Shown here: in pieces, positions 32,395 through 46,652 of the stretch
Layout of the letters: the number at the start of each line of letters is the position of its first letter
Position numbering within the stretch: position 1 is the first letter of the stretch
From: Mallotus nudiflorus
Taxonomy: Eukaryota; Streptophyta; Magnoliopsida; Malpighiales; Euphorbiaceae
DNA length: 64,000 bases
Direction: 5' to 3'
Assembly (NCBI GenBank): GCA_947683625.1
Contig: CANTUR010000049.1
Coordinates: forward strand, 4,194,501 to 4,258,500
Notes under the pieces: model-generated
Databases searched by the model: none
What the model was told of the DNA's origin: nothing
What the model saw: only the letters and a program-made list of their open reading frames with translations
Translations under genes and position numbers: made by a program

Positions 32395-35300
32395 TGTCAC
32401 GACCCAAAACAGGGGTCATGACAGGTGCTAGGGAACGGGAATTCTTTCGAATCCGGAACCCGTAGCAAGCTTAAAAATAAAATAAACATACAATAATATT
32501 AACAATATATAATGCAGCGAAAATAAAAATCATAAATATCACAATAACATTTTCACCAACTAGATTTAAATTAAATACTCATCTCATATATATATATATA
32601 AACTCTTTTAATACAAATCCAGTTCAAATATAATACAACATCTCTTTAACAATTTAATGACTACTGCAGTGTCTAGATAAAATAAAACTCAAGACTCAGA
32701 TAAGCAGTTTACATAAAGAAGCCGGGGCGGAAGAAATCCGGTGTACAGGCATGCTACTGAGGTCTGAAGATGATGACTCTCCAGAAAATAGTCAATGGAG
32801 GGGAGTCAGACCTCACTGAGTGAATTACTATAATATATATACATGCATACTAAATGACAATGCATATAATCAACAGTATATATCTAATATGTATATATAC
32901 AGGCAAATACACACAGATGCAATAAAATCATTTTTATATATTTTGTCTGAAAATCACTGGTTATGAAGGATCAAATAGAACCCTAGAAAATCGCAACCTC
33001 AAATCAGTGTCAAACAACACTCTAGCCACACAGGCTCACTTATTCCAAAATATTCACTTATTCCATTTAGACAGTAGACTGGCCCCGAGACATTAAGTCG
33101 ACCGAGCTCCAGCAGTCTAACTGTCAGTATGATTAGCCCCGAGACACTTGGTCAACCGAGCTCCAGCAATCACACCCAAATCACATCTCACACATCAGAT
33201 AAATCAATTCCAATCAAATCCTCAAACTGGTTAGTAATATAGCCTAAATGCTAGAAGCATACCGGTACGTACTCGGTCCTAGTGCTGCCCACTAGGTAGC
33301 ACGTCCTATTGATATCCTTCATTAATAAATATAAAAAATTCATTCACAAATAAATGATGCATGAATTTGAAATAAATAGCAACATAAACCATATATTTAC
33401 TGGAAATATACCAAAAGTAAACCAGGTATATTTCGAGTATATATACATCAAATAAATCCAATTAAATTACAAAATAAACTGAAAATATATTCAAAAACCT
33501 TTTAAACCAGTTTTATTAATAAAACATGCATATAGTTTAAAATAAACCAAAAATAAACTAAAATAAACTCAAGTACTAATTAAACTATTATGCATATTTA
33601 ATCAAGATAAAACATATATTTCTAAAATCATGCACCCTAGAGCACATATATATAAAATAGTAACTCACACTTAGTGTGCTCCACGAGATGGGTCCGACGG
33701 GCCTGGTCCACTAGGCCTCGGTCTCGGCATAACTAAACAAACAATAACGACATAAATCAAAATAAACCTCACAGAAAATCCTAGAACTCGATCTAGAATA
33801 TTAAATACAGAAACAGAAGTAGGGTTCGACCGGACATCACGTTTTACGAGAATTCTACCAAAAATTCGGCAGAACCTCCCCTGTAAAATGGACATCTCTC
33901 TACTCAAAGAGTAGAGCCGACCCTGCAAAGAAACACACTTCGAAAAATAGGCTCAACCCCTCGGTCGGACTCTAAACTACAGTCTACCGACCAGGGTCCA
34001 CAATCACAGAACAATTTTAGAAATACCAAAAATACCCTTATATCATAGAAATTCATTTTATAAGTAGAAATTACATAATTAACCTTAAAACACCGTAAAA
34101 ACCGATAAAAACTCATTTTATTAGTAAAATCGTATATTATATATATAATTGAAAATAATTCACGAAAAATAGTTTTAATTAGTTAAAAATACTAAATAAT
34201 TTCTAGAAATCATTTTTATACCTTAAATAACTATTAAAACCAATTAAATTACATTTTTAGCCAATTTTGTGTAAAATTACCAAAATACCCCTATATATAT
34301 AAATATACTATAATTACTTCAAAAATTCACCAAAAATAGTATAATTATCCAAAATTAATTTTCTCAACATATTTATCAATAATATCAATAATTAAACTCA
34401 ATTCACTAACTAATTTCAATTAAAAACACAATTAACCTAATTTTCCCAAAATTACATAAACCTAAATAATTCAAAATAAATACATAGAAATTCATAAAAA
34501 TTCCAAATAAATTCCTATAATTCATTTCAACACCTATAATTATCATAAAACACAATTTCATAATTTAATTAATTAATTTTCGAAAATTAGAAAATAATAT
34601 TAAAATATTCAAAAATACCCAAAAATCAAAATAATCTTCAAAAATTCCACAAAAATTCATACATGTAGATTAAGCTAAGGGGAACAACATTTGTGAAGGA
34701 ATTTTTCATGAATCAATCAAAATTGAAGTTCAAAAAAATCAAGAACCCTAATAGGCCAAAATCGAAAAATCGACACCTAAGCAAATCAAGACCATTTTAA
34801 GTGAAACAAAGCTTGGAATTACACTCACCGGAGCTCATGGAGAATAAAGATACCGGCGGTGTCGAAAACGGTGGCCGGAAATGTCATGAATGACGTTGCT
34901 CCCACTTTCGGCTTCTCCGGCCAAAATCGACCTCTAGACGCCGGAAACGACTGCAACAGGTTGCGAGGAAGGCTGAGGAAGAAGGTGGCACACCAATGGC
35001 AAGAAATCGGGACGGCAGGCGGCGGAACGGCGATGGGGACGGTCGGGGATGAAGAAGGAAGTCGGGTGGCAATTTGGTAATTATATCAAACTTTAATTTT
35101 TTGTTAAATATTAAATGTATATATGTATATATATATACTTTATACTATATATTAAAATAATATTAAATTACACACATTAAATATACACCACACACTTATA
35201 ATTTAATATTTTAATAATTTAATACTCCTAAAAATAATTAATTAATATTAAAACAAATTAATAAATAATAAAATATTAGGGTAATATTAATTAAACCCTA

Positions 35301-35596
35301 ATTAAATAAATAAGTACACATATACACGTTATCTAGTATTTTAAAATATGTATGAGTTCATGCAAGTCCGTAAATCTATTTAAAATAATTAATAGTAAAT
35401 TATTTACGTGAAAATTTCCCCGAAAATGCAAGTCCCGGGAAAATTTTACGTAAAGCACTTAAAATAATAATAAACAATTAAAAATTCAATTTTTAATTAA
35501 ATAAAAGCTCATAAAATATCAATATCATATTTAAGAATTATTAACACTGTATATCCCGATACAGTGTAAAAATATTTAAAAACACGGGATATTACA
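32395..35596 (-). repeat. 3' LTR of the Gypsy element
   Basis: 3202 bp, TG...CA ended, paired with 40585-43805. Compared with its partner it lacks about 17 bp near 33955. The ORFs at 33671-33928 and 34884-35072 recur in the partner LTR because the LTRs are copies; they show no domain. Confidence 0.95.
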
Positions 35597-35610
35597 GTTT
35601 TCCCCCCTTA
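35597..35610 (-). promoter_or_regulatory. Polypurine tract of the Gypsy element
   Basis: Minus strand TAAGGGGGGAAAAC directly precedes the 3' LTR. It would prime plus-strand DNA synthesis. Confidence 0.85.
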
Positions 35611-35643
35611 CAAGAATTTGTCCCCGAATTCCAGAAAACAGGA

Positions 35644-38600
35644 TCAAGAAGGAAAGAGATACGGGGAAGAAGCTCGCATCTTAGCTTCAATCTCCCACGT
35701 ATGCTCCTCAACTCTGTCGCTACGCCACAGAACCTTGACCATCGGAATCTGCTTCGAACGCAACTGTCGAACTTGAAAATCAACGATCGCCACAGGTTCT
35801 TCCACAAATGTCAAATCTTCACTCACTTCTACACTGTCAGGCTGCAACATGTGTGAAGGGTCTGAGATATACTTCCTCAGCATCGAGATATGAAATATTG
35901 GATGCACCTGTGACATACTCGGAGGCAAATCCAACTGATATGCATCAGTGCCAACTCTCTCCAAAATCTCAAACGGTCCGATATATCTCGGTGCTAACTT
36001 ACCTTTCCTGCCAAATCTCATCACACCCTTCATCGGAGATACCTTCAGAAAAATGAAATCTCCAACTTGAAACTCCACATCTCTGCGCCTAGGATTCGCA
36101 TAACTCTTATGTCTGCTAACTGCGGTCTCTAATCTGCGCTTAATCACAGCGACTTTCTCTGCAACATCCTGAACCATCTCAGGTCCAGTCAAAGCTCTCT
36201 CACCAATCTCATCCCAACTCAAAGGGGATATACACTTCCTTCCGTACAACGCCTCATATGGTGCCATACCAATACTGCTATGGTAGTTGTTATTATATGC
36301 AAACTCAACGAGTGGTAAATGATCATCCCAGCTACCTCCCAAATCCAAAACACACATCCTTAACATATCTTCTAGTGTCTAGATTGTCCTCTCAGACTAA
36401 CCATCTGTCTGAGGATGAAAAGTAGTACTGAAGTCCAACCTAGTGCCCATCGCTTCCTGCAACTCTGCCAAAAATAAGAAGTAAACACCGAACTTCTATC
36501 TGACACAATGGACACAGGTACTCTATGAAGGCATACGATATGCTTCACATACAACTTCGCCAATCTAGCTACAGAATAGGTGGCTTTCACAGGTAGGAAA
36601 TGTGCAGACTTCGTCAATCTATCTACAATCACCCAGATGGAATCGTATCCATCCTTCGAACGAGGTAAACCGACCACAAAATCCATAGCTATCCTTTCCC
36701 ACTTCCACTCGGGAATAGGAAGAGGCTGAAGCTTCCCAGAAGGCTTCTGATATTCAGCTTTCACTTGCTGACATGTCAGACACTTAGCAACATAATCAGC
36801 GACATCTTTCTTCAATCCATCCCACCAGTATAAATCTCTAATACTGTGGTACATTTTAGTAACACCCGGATGTACGCTATAAGTTATAGAATGTGCTTCC
36901 TCTAGGATCTCTTCTCTTAAATCATCCACATCAGGAACACACAATCTACCACTGATCCACAACACACCGTCATCATCGAGTGTGAAATCAGTGAACTTCC
37001 TTACTCGAACATTCTCTGCAAGCTCTTCTAGAATAGGATTTCGACTCTGAGCTGCTTTAATCCTATCCCTCAGTACATATTACACTTTAAATTGAGCTAG
37101 CAGTCCACTTGATCTACTGATCTTCATCATCAGACCTTGATCCACCAACAAATGCAATTCCTGGATCAATGGTCTCCTCTCAACACTAATGTGAGCAAGA
37201 CTGCCTGAGGACTTCCTACTCAAGGCATCTGCTACAACATTAGCCTTGCCCGGATGATATAAGATCTCGTAATGATAGTCTTTTAATAGTTCCAACCATC
37301 TCCTCTGCCTCATATTCAGATCTCGCTGCTGAAAAATGTACTTAAGGCTCTTATGATCAGTAAATATCTCACAAGTCACCCCGTACAGAAAATGTCTCCA
37401 AATCTTCAAAGAAAAGATCACTGCAGCCATTTCAAGGTCATGTGTAGGATAGTTCTGCTCGTGCTTCTTCAACTGCCTTGAAGCATAGGCTATCACCCTT
37501 CCATTCTGCATGAACACACAACCAAGACCAATTCTAGAGGCATCACATTAAACTGTGAACTTATCCACACTATTAGGCAAAGCTAACACTGGCGTTGTGG
37601 TCAACTTCTCCTTCAACAACTGAAAACTATTCTCACATGCTTCTGACCACTCGAACCTAACATTCTTCTGAGTCAAGCGAGTCATAGGGGCTGCAATTCT
37701 AGAAAAATCCTGCACAAACCGCCTATAATACCCAGCTAAACCCAGAAAACTCTGAATCTCTGTAACAGAAGTCGGTCTAGGCCACTCAGACACTGCCTCA
37801 ATCTTCTGTGGATCAACCTGGATACCTTCTTTAGACACCACGTGTCCAAGAAAAGAAACACTCTCCATCCAGAAATCACACTTCGAGAATTTAGCATAAA
37901 GCTGATGATCTCTCAGTGTCTGTAGTACAATCCTCAAGTGATATACATGCTCCTCCATACTCCTTGAATATACCAGTATATCATCAATGAAGACTACCAC
38001 AAACTGATCCACATACGGTCTGAATACCCTATTCATCAGGTCCATAAAAGCTGCTGGTGCATTAGTCAAACCAAAAGACATCTCCAGAAACTCATAATGA
38101 CCATATCGAGTGCGGAATGTTGTTTTAGGAATATCAGCTTCACTAATCCGCAGCTGATGATAACCCGACCTCAAGTCAACCTTAGAAAAGAACTGTGCAC
38201 CCTATAGCTGGTCAAACAAGTCATCTATCCTCGGGAGAGGATACTTGTTCTTCACTGTCACCTTATTCAGCTCTCTATAGTCAATGCACAGTCTCAGGGT
38301 ACCATCCATCTTCTTCACAAATAGGACTGGTGCACCCCAAGGAGAAACACTAGGTCTGATGAAACCTTTATCCAATAACTCTTGCAACTGCTCTTTCAAC
38401 TCTTTCAACTCTACAGGAGCCATTCTATAGGGTGGCATAGATATAGGAGTAGTACCTATAACCATATCGATACAGAACTCTATCTCTCTGTGAGGTGGTA
38501 AACCTGGCAACTCCTTGGGAAAAATATCAGGAAACTCATAAGCAACAGGAACATCTGTGAGTGACAACTTCTCCATTAAAGTATCCCTGACTAATGCCAA

Positions 38601-39259
38601 ATATCCCTGACATCCTTTCCTCAACAACTTCCTAGCCGTAATAGCAGAAATAAGATTCTGAGGTGCTAAACTCCTATCACCCACAAACTTAAAATCTTCT
38701 TCACCAGGAATTCTGAAAGTCACCTCTTTATTCCTGCAATCTACCACGGCATAGTGCTGAGATAACCAATCCATTCCCAAAATAACATCAAACTCCATCA
38801 CATCCAACAGAATCAAATCAGCAGATAATTCTCTATCTCCCACGAGAACTGGACAACCAGAAAGAACAATATTGGTGTCCAAGGAATCGCTCAGAGGAGT
38901 GGCAACAGACAAAGGAAAAGCCATTCTCGAAGCTTGCCAACAAGATTTAGAAGCAAAAACAGGAGAAACAAATGAATGCGTGGCACCCGGATTAAACAAA
39001 ACCCAAGCATCCAGGTAATAAACAGAAACAATACCTGCCACGATTGCATTAGATGCCTGAGCATCCTGCTGAGTGAGATGAAAAACTCTGGCCTATCCTC
39101 AACCTCCCTACTGATTGGTAGAAGCCTGGCCAATACCTCTGGCACCTCCTCTAGTACCTCTACCATAAATCTGCTGTGGAATAAGCTGAGTGGAACTCTG
39201 ATGCTAGGCTGGTGGTAACTGAAATGGCACGGGTGTAGCACTAGTAATCGACTGCTGTG
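35644..39259 (-). pseudogene. Gypsy pol: PR-RT-RNase H-INT-chromodomain
   Basis: Protease: VLFNPGATHSF near 38993, where the catalytic Asp is Asn, then DVILGMDWL. RT: PYRMAPVELKELKEQL, LRLCIDYRELNKVTVKNKYP and FIDDILVYS near 37980. RNase H: CDAS near 37550, EIFTDHKSLKYI and ADALSRK near 37220. Integrase: H/C zinc region near 36900-36780 (CLTCQQVK), core with MDFVVGLPRS and HPQTDG. The end has a GPF/Y motif (YIGPFEIL) near 35980 and a chromodomain (VKVLWRSDRVEEHTWEIE) near 35730-35680, which targets chromoviruses to heterochromatin. Stops at 38200, 37546, 36404 and 36380 and a one-base frameshift near 36470 break it. Most stops are CAG-to-TAG. Confidence 0.93.
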
Positions 39260-40385
39260 GGAATCATGAAATCTGCAGCTGCTGATACCCGGAATAAGGA
39301 CACGATCTGGCAAAATGTCCTGTCTGCCCGCATCTGAAGCATGTCAATGGTGTCAGATAACACGGTCCCTGATGGACTCTACCACAGGTCTGGCATACGC
39401 TGGCAACTGATCCAGAACTGTGACCACTGCTGCTGCTCGAAGCACTTGACCCGAATCTGAACGATCTACGCTGACCTCCACGGCCATGTCTACTGCTCTG
39501 ATGCACTCACTGCTGCTGTCTCTGACTCTACTGAGTCAGACCTCGCTGTTGACTACTCAAACCAACCTGAAAACTAGAGTACAGAGTAGCCTGCAATCCA
39601 CTTGACTGAACTCCCAACTGGTAGTAATCAGGCATTGCTCCCTGCCTAATTAGCCTCAACTCAATCTCCTTAGCTAACTCAATCACAAACTCGAGAGTAA
39701 GGCCTGCTGTAGGCATACCAGCAAAAGCTGAACCTAAACCAGTAACGTAGGTAGTGACTGTAAAATACTGATCTCGCATCAGATCCTCTACATATCTACC
39801 CAGACGAAGAAACTCTCGGGTGTACTCCTCTACCGATCGATCACCTCGAGAAATACTGGTTAGTCAGAGATGATAGCTCATACGAAGAGGCTCTGGATAG
39901 AATCTCCTCATAAATCGCTCTCGGAACTGAGCCCAGGTCATCGTCATCATATAAGGCTGGATCACCTGAATAAACCAATCTAAGCCTGGTCCCTCAACAG
40001 ATAACTCAACGATCATGATCCGCTGGTACTCGGTGTGAGCAGTCCGAGTCCTCGTCTCAATCGCATGCAGAAAGTCTAACAGATCGGAAGTACCGTCAAA
40101 CACAATCCTGCCAACTCGGGCATAGAACAAAGCTGCCTCAAGGTCAGACATACCTTGCTGATAGGCAGGCTGAACAACTGGAGGCACAAGAACATCAAAC
40201 TCAGGCTCAACAGGCTCCTCATCCTATAACTCTCTCTGCCTATGGCGACCTGCCGCTCCTCGAGGTCTACCTCTACCACGACCTCTACGTCTAACTGGCT
40301 GCTCAGGAGGTAAAACCTCATCCTAAAAAGACTCATCATCCTCGGCCTCAATGACCGGTGGAGCGACACGCGCTCGCCTCCTCAT
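39260..40385 (-). pseudogene. Gypsy gag
   Basis: ATG 40385 (MRRRARVAPP), an Arg-rich early segment, then the capsid region (FDGTSDLLDFLHAIE, WAQFRERFMRRFYP, EYTREFLRLGRYVEDL) and a Gln/Ser-rich linker with QTCGRVHQGPC. The CCHC knuckle CFRCGQTGHFARSC lies at about 39341-39300. Nine or more in-frame stops are all single-base changes of CAG or CGA codons. With those exceptions the frame is continuous into pol. Confidence 0.9.
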
Positions 40386-40568
40386 TCTGAAAAGATAAAC
40401 GGAAAGATTCAGACAAAACAGACAACGGAGGAATAATGCAGAAAACTAAAACAAGGAATACTTATCAAGACATACTTGAACCTAATTCACTGCAGTAGTT
40501 CCCAAAAGAAAACACAACTTTAAAACTAGGGCCACGACTCACAAAACTAAGCCCTGACACAGAACTCC

Positions 40569-40580
40569 GCTCTGATACCA
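40569..40580 (-). promoter_or_regulatory. Primer-binding site of the Gypsy element
   Basis: Minus strand TGGTATCAGAGC, a perfect initiator tRNA-Met match, four bases inside the 5' LTR end at 40585. Confidence 0.92.
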
Positions 40581-40584
40581 ACTT

Positions 40585-43500
40585 TGTCACGACCCAAAAT
40601 AGGGGCCATGACCGGCGCTAGGGAACGGGAATTCTTTCGAATCCGGAACCCGTAGTAAGCTTAAAAATAAAATAAACATACAATAATATTAACAATATAT
40701 AATGCAGTGAAAATAAAAATCATAAATATCACAATAACATTTTCACCAACTAGATTTAAATTAAATACTCATCTCATATATATATAAACTCTTTTAATAC
40801 AAATCCAGTTTAAATATAATACAACATCTCTTTAACAATTTAATGACTATTGCAGTGTCTAGATAAAATAAAACTCAAGACTCAGATAAGCAGTTTACAT
40901 AAAGAAGCCGGGGTAGAAGAAATCCGGTGTACAGGCTTGCTACTGAGGTCTGAAGATGATGACTCTCCTGAAAATAGTCAACGGAGGGGAGTCAGACCTC
41001 ACTGAGTGAATTACTATAATATATATACATGCATACTAAATGACAATGCATACAATCAACAGTATATATCTAATATGTATATATCAGGCAAATACACACA
41101 GATGCAATAAAATCATTTTTATATATTTTGTCTGAAAACCACTGGTTATGAAGGATCAAATAGAACCCTAGAAAATCGCAACCTCAAATCAGTGTCAAAC
41201 AACACTCTAGCCACACAGGCTCACTTATTCCAAAATATTCACTTATTCCATTTAGACAGTAGACTGGCCTCGAGACACTAGTCGATCGAGCTCCAGCAGT
41301 CTAACTGTCAGTGTGATTGGCCCCGAGACACTTGGTCAACCGAGCTCCAGCAATCACACCCAAATCACATCTCACACATCAGATAAATCAATTCCAATCA
41401 AATCCTCAAACTGGTTAGTAATATAGCCTAAATGCTATAAGCGTACCGGTACGTACTCGGTCCTAGTGCTGCCCATTAGGTAGCACGTCCTATTGATATC
41501 CTTCATTAATAAATATAAAAAATTCATTCACAAATAAATGATGCATGAATTTGAAATAAATAGGAACATAAACCATATATATACTGGAAATATACCAAAA
41601 GTAAACCAGGTATATTTCGAGTATATATACGTCAAATAAATCCAATTAAATTACAAAATAAACTGGAAATATATTCAAAAACCTTTTAAACCTGTTTTAT
41701 TAATAAAACATGCATATAGTTTAAAATAAACAAAAAATAAACTAAAATAAACTCAAGTACTAATTAAACTATTATGCATATTTAATCAAGATAAAACATA
41801 TATTTCTAAAATCATGCACCCTAGAGCACATATATATAAAATAGTAACTCACACTTAGTGCACTCCACGAGATGGGTCCGACGGGCCTGGTCTACTAGGC
41901 CTCGGTCTCAGCGTAACTAAACAAACAATAACGACAGAAATCAAAATAAACCTAACAGAAAATCCTAGAACTCGATCTAGAATATTAAATATAGAAACAG
42001 AAGTAGGGTTCGACCGGACATCACGTTTTACAAGAATTCTACCAAAAATTCGGCAGAACCTCCCCTGTAAAACGGACATCTCTCTACTCAAAGAGTAGAG
42101 CCGACCCTGCAAAGAAACACACTTTGAAAAACAGGCTCAACCACTCATCCAAAACTCCTCGGTCGGACTCCAAACTACAGTCTACCGATCAGGGTCCACA
42201 ATCACAGAACAATTTCAGAAATACCAAAAATACCCTTATATCATAGAAATTCATTTTATAAGTGGAAATTACATAATTAACCTTAAAACACCATAAAAAC
42301 CGATAAAAACTCATTTTATTAGTAAAATCGTATATTATATATATAATTGAAAATAATTCACGAAAAATAGTTTTAATTAGTTAAAAATACTAAATAATTT
42401 CTAGAAATCATTTTTATACCTTAAATAACTATTAAAACCAATTAAATTACATTTTTAGCCAATTTTGTGTAAAATTACCAAAATACCCCTATATATATAA
42501 ATATACTATAATTACTTCAAAAATTCACCAAAAATAGGATAATTATCCAAAATTAATTTTCTCAACATATTTATCAATAATATCAATAATTAAACTCAAT
42601 TCACTAACTAATTTCAATTAAAAACACAATTAACCTAATTTTCCCAAAATTATATAAACCTAAATAATTTAAAATAAATACATAGAAATTCATAAAAATT
42701 CCAAATAAATTCCTATAATTCATTTCAACACCTATAATTATCATAAAACACAATTTCATAATTTAATTAATTAATTTTCGAGAATTAGAAAATAATATTA
42801 AAATATTCAAAAATACCCAAAATCAAAATAATCTCCAAAAATTCCACAAAAATTCATACATGTAGATTAAGCTAAGGGGAACAACATTTGTGAAGGAATT
42901 TTTCATGAATCAATCAAAATTGAAGTTCAAAAAAATCAAGAACCCTAATAGGTCGAAATCGAAAAATCGACACCTAAGCAAATCAAGACCATTTTAAGTG
43001 AAACAAAGCTTGGAATCACACTCACCGGAGCTCATGGAGAAGAAAGATACCGGCAGTGTCAAAAACGGTTGCCGGAAACGTCGTGAATGACGTTGCTCCC
43101 ACTTTCGGCTTCTCCGGCCAAAATCGACCTCCAGACGCCGAAAATGGCTGCAACAGGCGGCGAGGAAGGCTGAGGAAGAAGGTGGCATGCCGGATGGCAC
43201 ACCAATGGTAAGAAATCGGGACGGCAGGCGGCGGAACGGCGATGGGGACGGTCGGGGATGAAGAAGGAAGTCGGGTGGCAATTTGGTAATTATATCAAAC
43301 TTTAATTTTTTGTTAAATATTAAATGTATATATGTATATATATATAATTTATACTATATATTAAAATAATATTAAATTACACACATTAAATATACACCAC
43401 ACACTTATAATTTAATATTTTAATAATTTAATACTCCTAAAAATAATTAATTAATATTAAAACAAATTAATAAATAATAAAATATTAGGATAATATTAAT

Positions 43501-43805
43501 TAAACCCTAATTAAATAAATAAGTACACATATACACGTTATCTAGTATTTTAAAATATGTATGAGTTCATGCAAGTCTGTAAATCTATTTAAAATTATTA
43601 ATAGTAAATTATTTATGTGAAAATTTCCTCGAAAATGCAAGTCCCGGGAAAATTTTACGTAAAGCACTTAAAATAATAATAAACAATTAAAAATTCAAAT
43701 TTTAATTAAATAAAAGCTCATAAAATATCAATATCATATTTAAGAATTATTAACACTGCATATCCCGATGCAGTGTAAAAATATTTAAAAACACGGGATA
43801 TTACA
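40585..43805 (-). repeat. 5' LTR of the Gypsy element
   Basis: 3221 bp, partner of 32395-35596. In element orientation it starts TGTAATATCCCG and has a GC-rich patch at 43020-43270 within otherwise AT-rich sequence. Confidence 0.95.
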
Positions 43806-43810
43806 TAAGG

Positions 43811-46652
43811 TGACTTTCTATCCTAGAAATTGCTTGTTAGTAGTCTTGATGAAGATAAAGTAATTTTTAGTGGTGAAAGAGTACATAATGTTTATGTTAT
43901 TGATTTGAATAAGATTGATAACAAAGACATCAAGGGCTTAATGTCTATTTCCCATGACACATGGACATGGCCTAAAAGGTTAAGACATACAAATTTTGGA
44001 CTTTTGAATGATCTTTGTAAACATGAACTTATAATTGGTTTACCTAAACTTGATTTCACAAAGGATAAACCTTATGATGCTTGCCAAAAGGGAAAACAAT
44101 GCAAGTCTTCATTTAAGCTAAAAAAATATAGTGTCCACCTCTAGGCCACTTAAACTTATACATATGGATTTATTTAGACCAATTAGAGTTGATAGTCTTG
44201 GTAGAATGCACTATACATATGTATTGGTTGATGACTACTCTAAATTTACTTAGGTATATTTTCTTGCTTATAAGAATTATGCATTTAAAACTTTTAAAAA
44301 ATTTTCAAAAAGAGTTAAAAAAGAAAAAAGATTTTATATTTCATTATTAGAAGTGATCATGGAACTAAATTTGATAATTATTTTTTTAAAACGTTTTGTA
44401 ATAAAAATGGTATTTCACATACATTTTCATCTCTTAGAATTCCTTAACAAAATGGGGTAGTTGAAAGGAAAAATAGAAATCATGTGGAAATGGCTAAAAT
44501 AATGCTTCATAAGTATAATTTGCCTTTACACTTTTAAGCAAAAGTCGTTAACATATCTTGTTATATTTCAAATCGAGTTTTCAAAAGACTGATTTTAAAT
44601 AAAACATCTTATAAGCTATGGAATAATAGAAACCCCAAAATCTCGAATCTAAAAGTATTTGGATGCATATGCTTTATATTGAATACCAAGGATAATATTG
44701 GGAAATTTGATTCCAAAGCCGATGAAGAAATTTTCCTAGGCTATTCTATTTCTTGTAAAGCATGTAGAGTCTTCAATAAAAGAACTTTAGTAGTTGAATA
44801 GTCAATGCATAATGTATTTGATGAATTAAACTCACTTGATCCTAGAAAGGATGTTTGTAGTGTTAATGATTTTATAGGTGAAAATGAGATTGTGGATACT
44901 CAAGAAGAAAATGCTAGTAAGCTTTTAGAACTTGAAGGTCCAAGTAAAGAGGAAAATTAGGATATATCTCAACCCACTTAAAGGTTAAACTTTCAAAGGA
45001 TTGGAAACTCAACAAAGCTCATCCTCAAGAACTCATCATATGTGACACTACAAAGGGGGTAACTATTAGATCTAACTTAAGTCTATTGTTAATCTAGCCT
45101 TCATTTCTCAAATTGAACCCAAAAATGTTGATGATGCTTTATGTGATGAATTTTGGATCCTTGCTATGCAAAAGGAGTTAAATCAATTTAGGAGAAATAA
45201 GGTTTGGTCTTTAGTTCCTAAACCTTAACATTAACCTATTATAAGCACCAAATGGGTGTTTAGAAATAAAACAAATGAACAAGGTGTCATAACTAGGAAC
45301 AAAGCTAGACTAGTAGCTAAAGGTTATAATAAAAAGAAAGACATTAATTATGATGAAACCTTTGCCCCGATTGCAAGGTTAAAAACTATTAGAATGCTAC
45401 TAGCATTTGCATCATTCATGGATTTTAAACTTTATCAAATGGATGTTAAAAGGGCATTTCTAAATGGTTTCATTGAATAGGAGGTATATGTTGAGCAACC
45501 TTTGGGTTTTGAAAATTTTAATTTTCTAAATCATGTTTTTAAATTGTCAAAAGCATCGTATGGATTGAAACAAGCTCTAAGAGCTTGGTATGAAAGATTG
45601 AGCAATTTTTTATGATAGAAAAGGTTCTTTAAAAGAAAAGTTTATACAACTCTTTTTATAAAAAAAATCCAAGCATCATTTATTAATTATTCAAATATAT
45701 GTTAATGATATTATTTTTGATGCTACTAACCATTGGTTGTGTGAGGATTTCTCCAAGTTAATGCAAGGAGAATTTAAGATGAGTATAATAGGAGAACTCA
45801 AGTTCTTTCTTGGACTTCAAATCAAGCAATGTAAAGATAGGATTTTCATCAGTCAAACTAAATATGCAAGAGACATTCTTAAGAAGTTTAGTAGGGATAG
45901 AGCTAAATCAAGCAAAACTCTAATGAGCACCAGAACTAAACTCAACAAGGATAAGAATGGCAAACCGATTAACGAAAAACGACGTAGAGGTATAATCATA
46001 TCCTTTCTTTATTTAACTACTAGTAGACCCAATATTATGTTTGCTATTTGCTTATATGCTAGATTTCAATCAAGTCCTAGAGAGTCTCATTTGAATGTTA
46101 TTAAAAGAATTTTCAAATATTTTTATGGTACAATGCATTTAGGACTTTGGTATCCTAGAAGTTCTTCCTTTGACTTGATTAGTTATTCAGATGTAGATTT
46201 CTCCAGTAGTTTACTAGATAGAAAAAAAAACTTCCAAAACTTGTGAAATTTTAGGTAATTATTTAGTTTTTTGGTTTAGCAAGAAACAAGTTTTAATTGT
46301 CTTATCCATTGCTAAAGCTAAATATATTGCAGCAAGTCTTTGTTGCTCATAAGTTTTGTGGCAAAAACAATAATTGTTGAACTATGGTATAAAACTTAAT
46401 CACATTCTAATCAAATATGATAATACAAGTGCTATTAACCTTAGCAGGAATCCCATTCAACATTCTAGAACTAAGTATATAGAGATTAGACATCATTTAT
46501 TAAGTGATTATGTTCAAATTATTGATATCTCACTTGAATTTATTGATACAAATAATCAACTTGCAGATATCTTCACTAAACCTCTAAATGAAGAGAGATT
46601 GAATTTCATTAAGCCTGAACTTGACATGATTGATGGTTCTAGTTTGTCTTGA
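43811..46652 (+). pseudogene. Copia pol, element 2, part after the Gypsy insertion
   Basis: Pre-integrase and integrase zinc region 43830-44144 (DTWTWPKRLRHTNF, DACQKGKQC), integrase core around 44160-44470, GYSISCKACRVFN near 44740, RT from 45175 (WVFRNKTNEQGVITRNKARL, LYQMDVKRAFLNG), RNase H to 46652 (ADIFTKPLNEERL). The RT active site reads YVNDIIF at 45698-45715, with Asn for the catalytic Asp. Several stops and frameshifts. The first residues continue the frame cut at 32389. Confidence 0.9.

Larger units (their letters stand above)
32395..43805 (-). mobile_element. Ty3/Gypsy chromovirus (Tekay/Del-like), nested in Copia element 2
   Basis: Complete element, minus strand: 5' LTR 43805-40585, primer-binding site, gag, PR-RT-RNase H-integrase with a C-terminal chromodomain, polypurine tract, 3' LTR 35596-32395. 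Target-site duplication TAAGG at 32390-32394 and 43806-43810. Total 11.4 kb. LTRs of 3.2 kb, starting TGTAATATCCCG in element orientation, and the chromodomain point to Tekay (Del). The two LTRs differ at about 7 of the first 240 positions plus indels, so insertion was much later than that of the Copia host. Gag-pol is broken by many stops. Confidence 0.95.

Noticed and set aside
33671..33928. ORF conserved in the two Gypsy LTRs and partly near 63760
   Set aside because: The LTRs are duplicates and this block is a conserved non-coding LTR segment; in the third LTR the frame has a stop.
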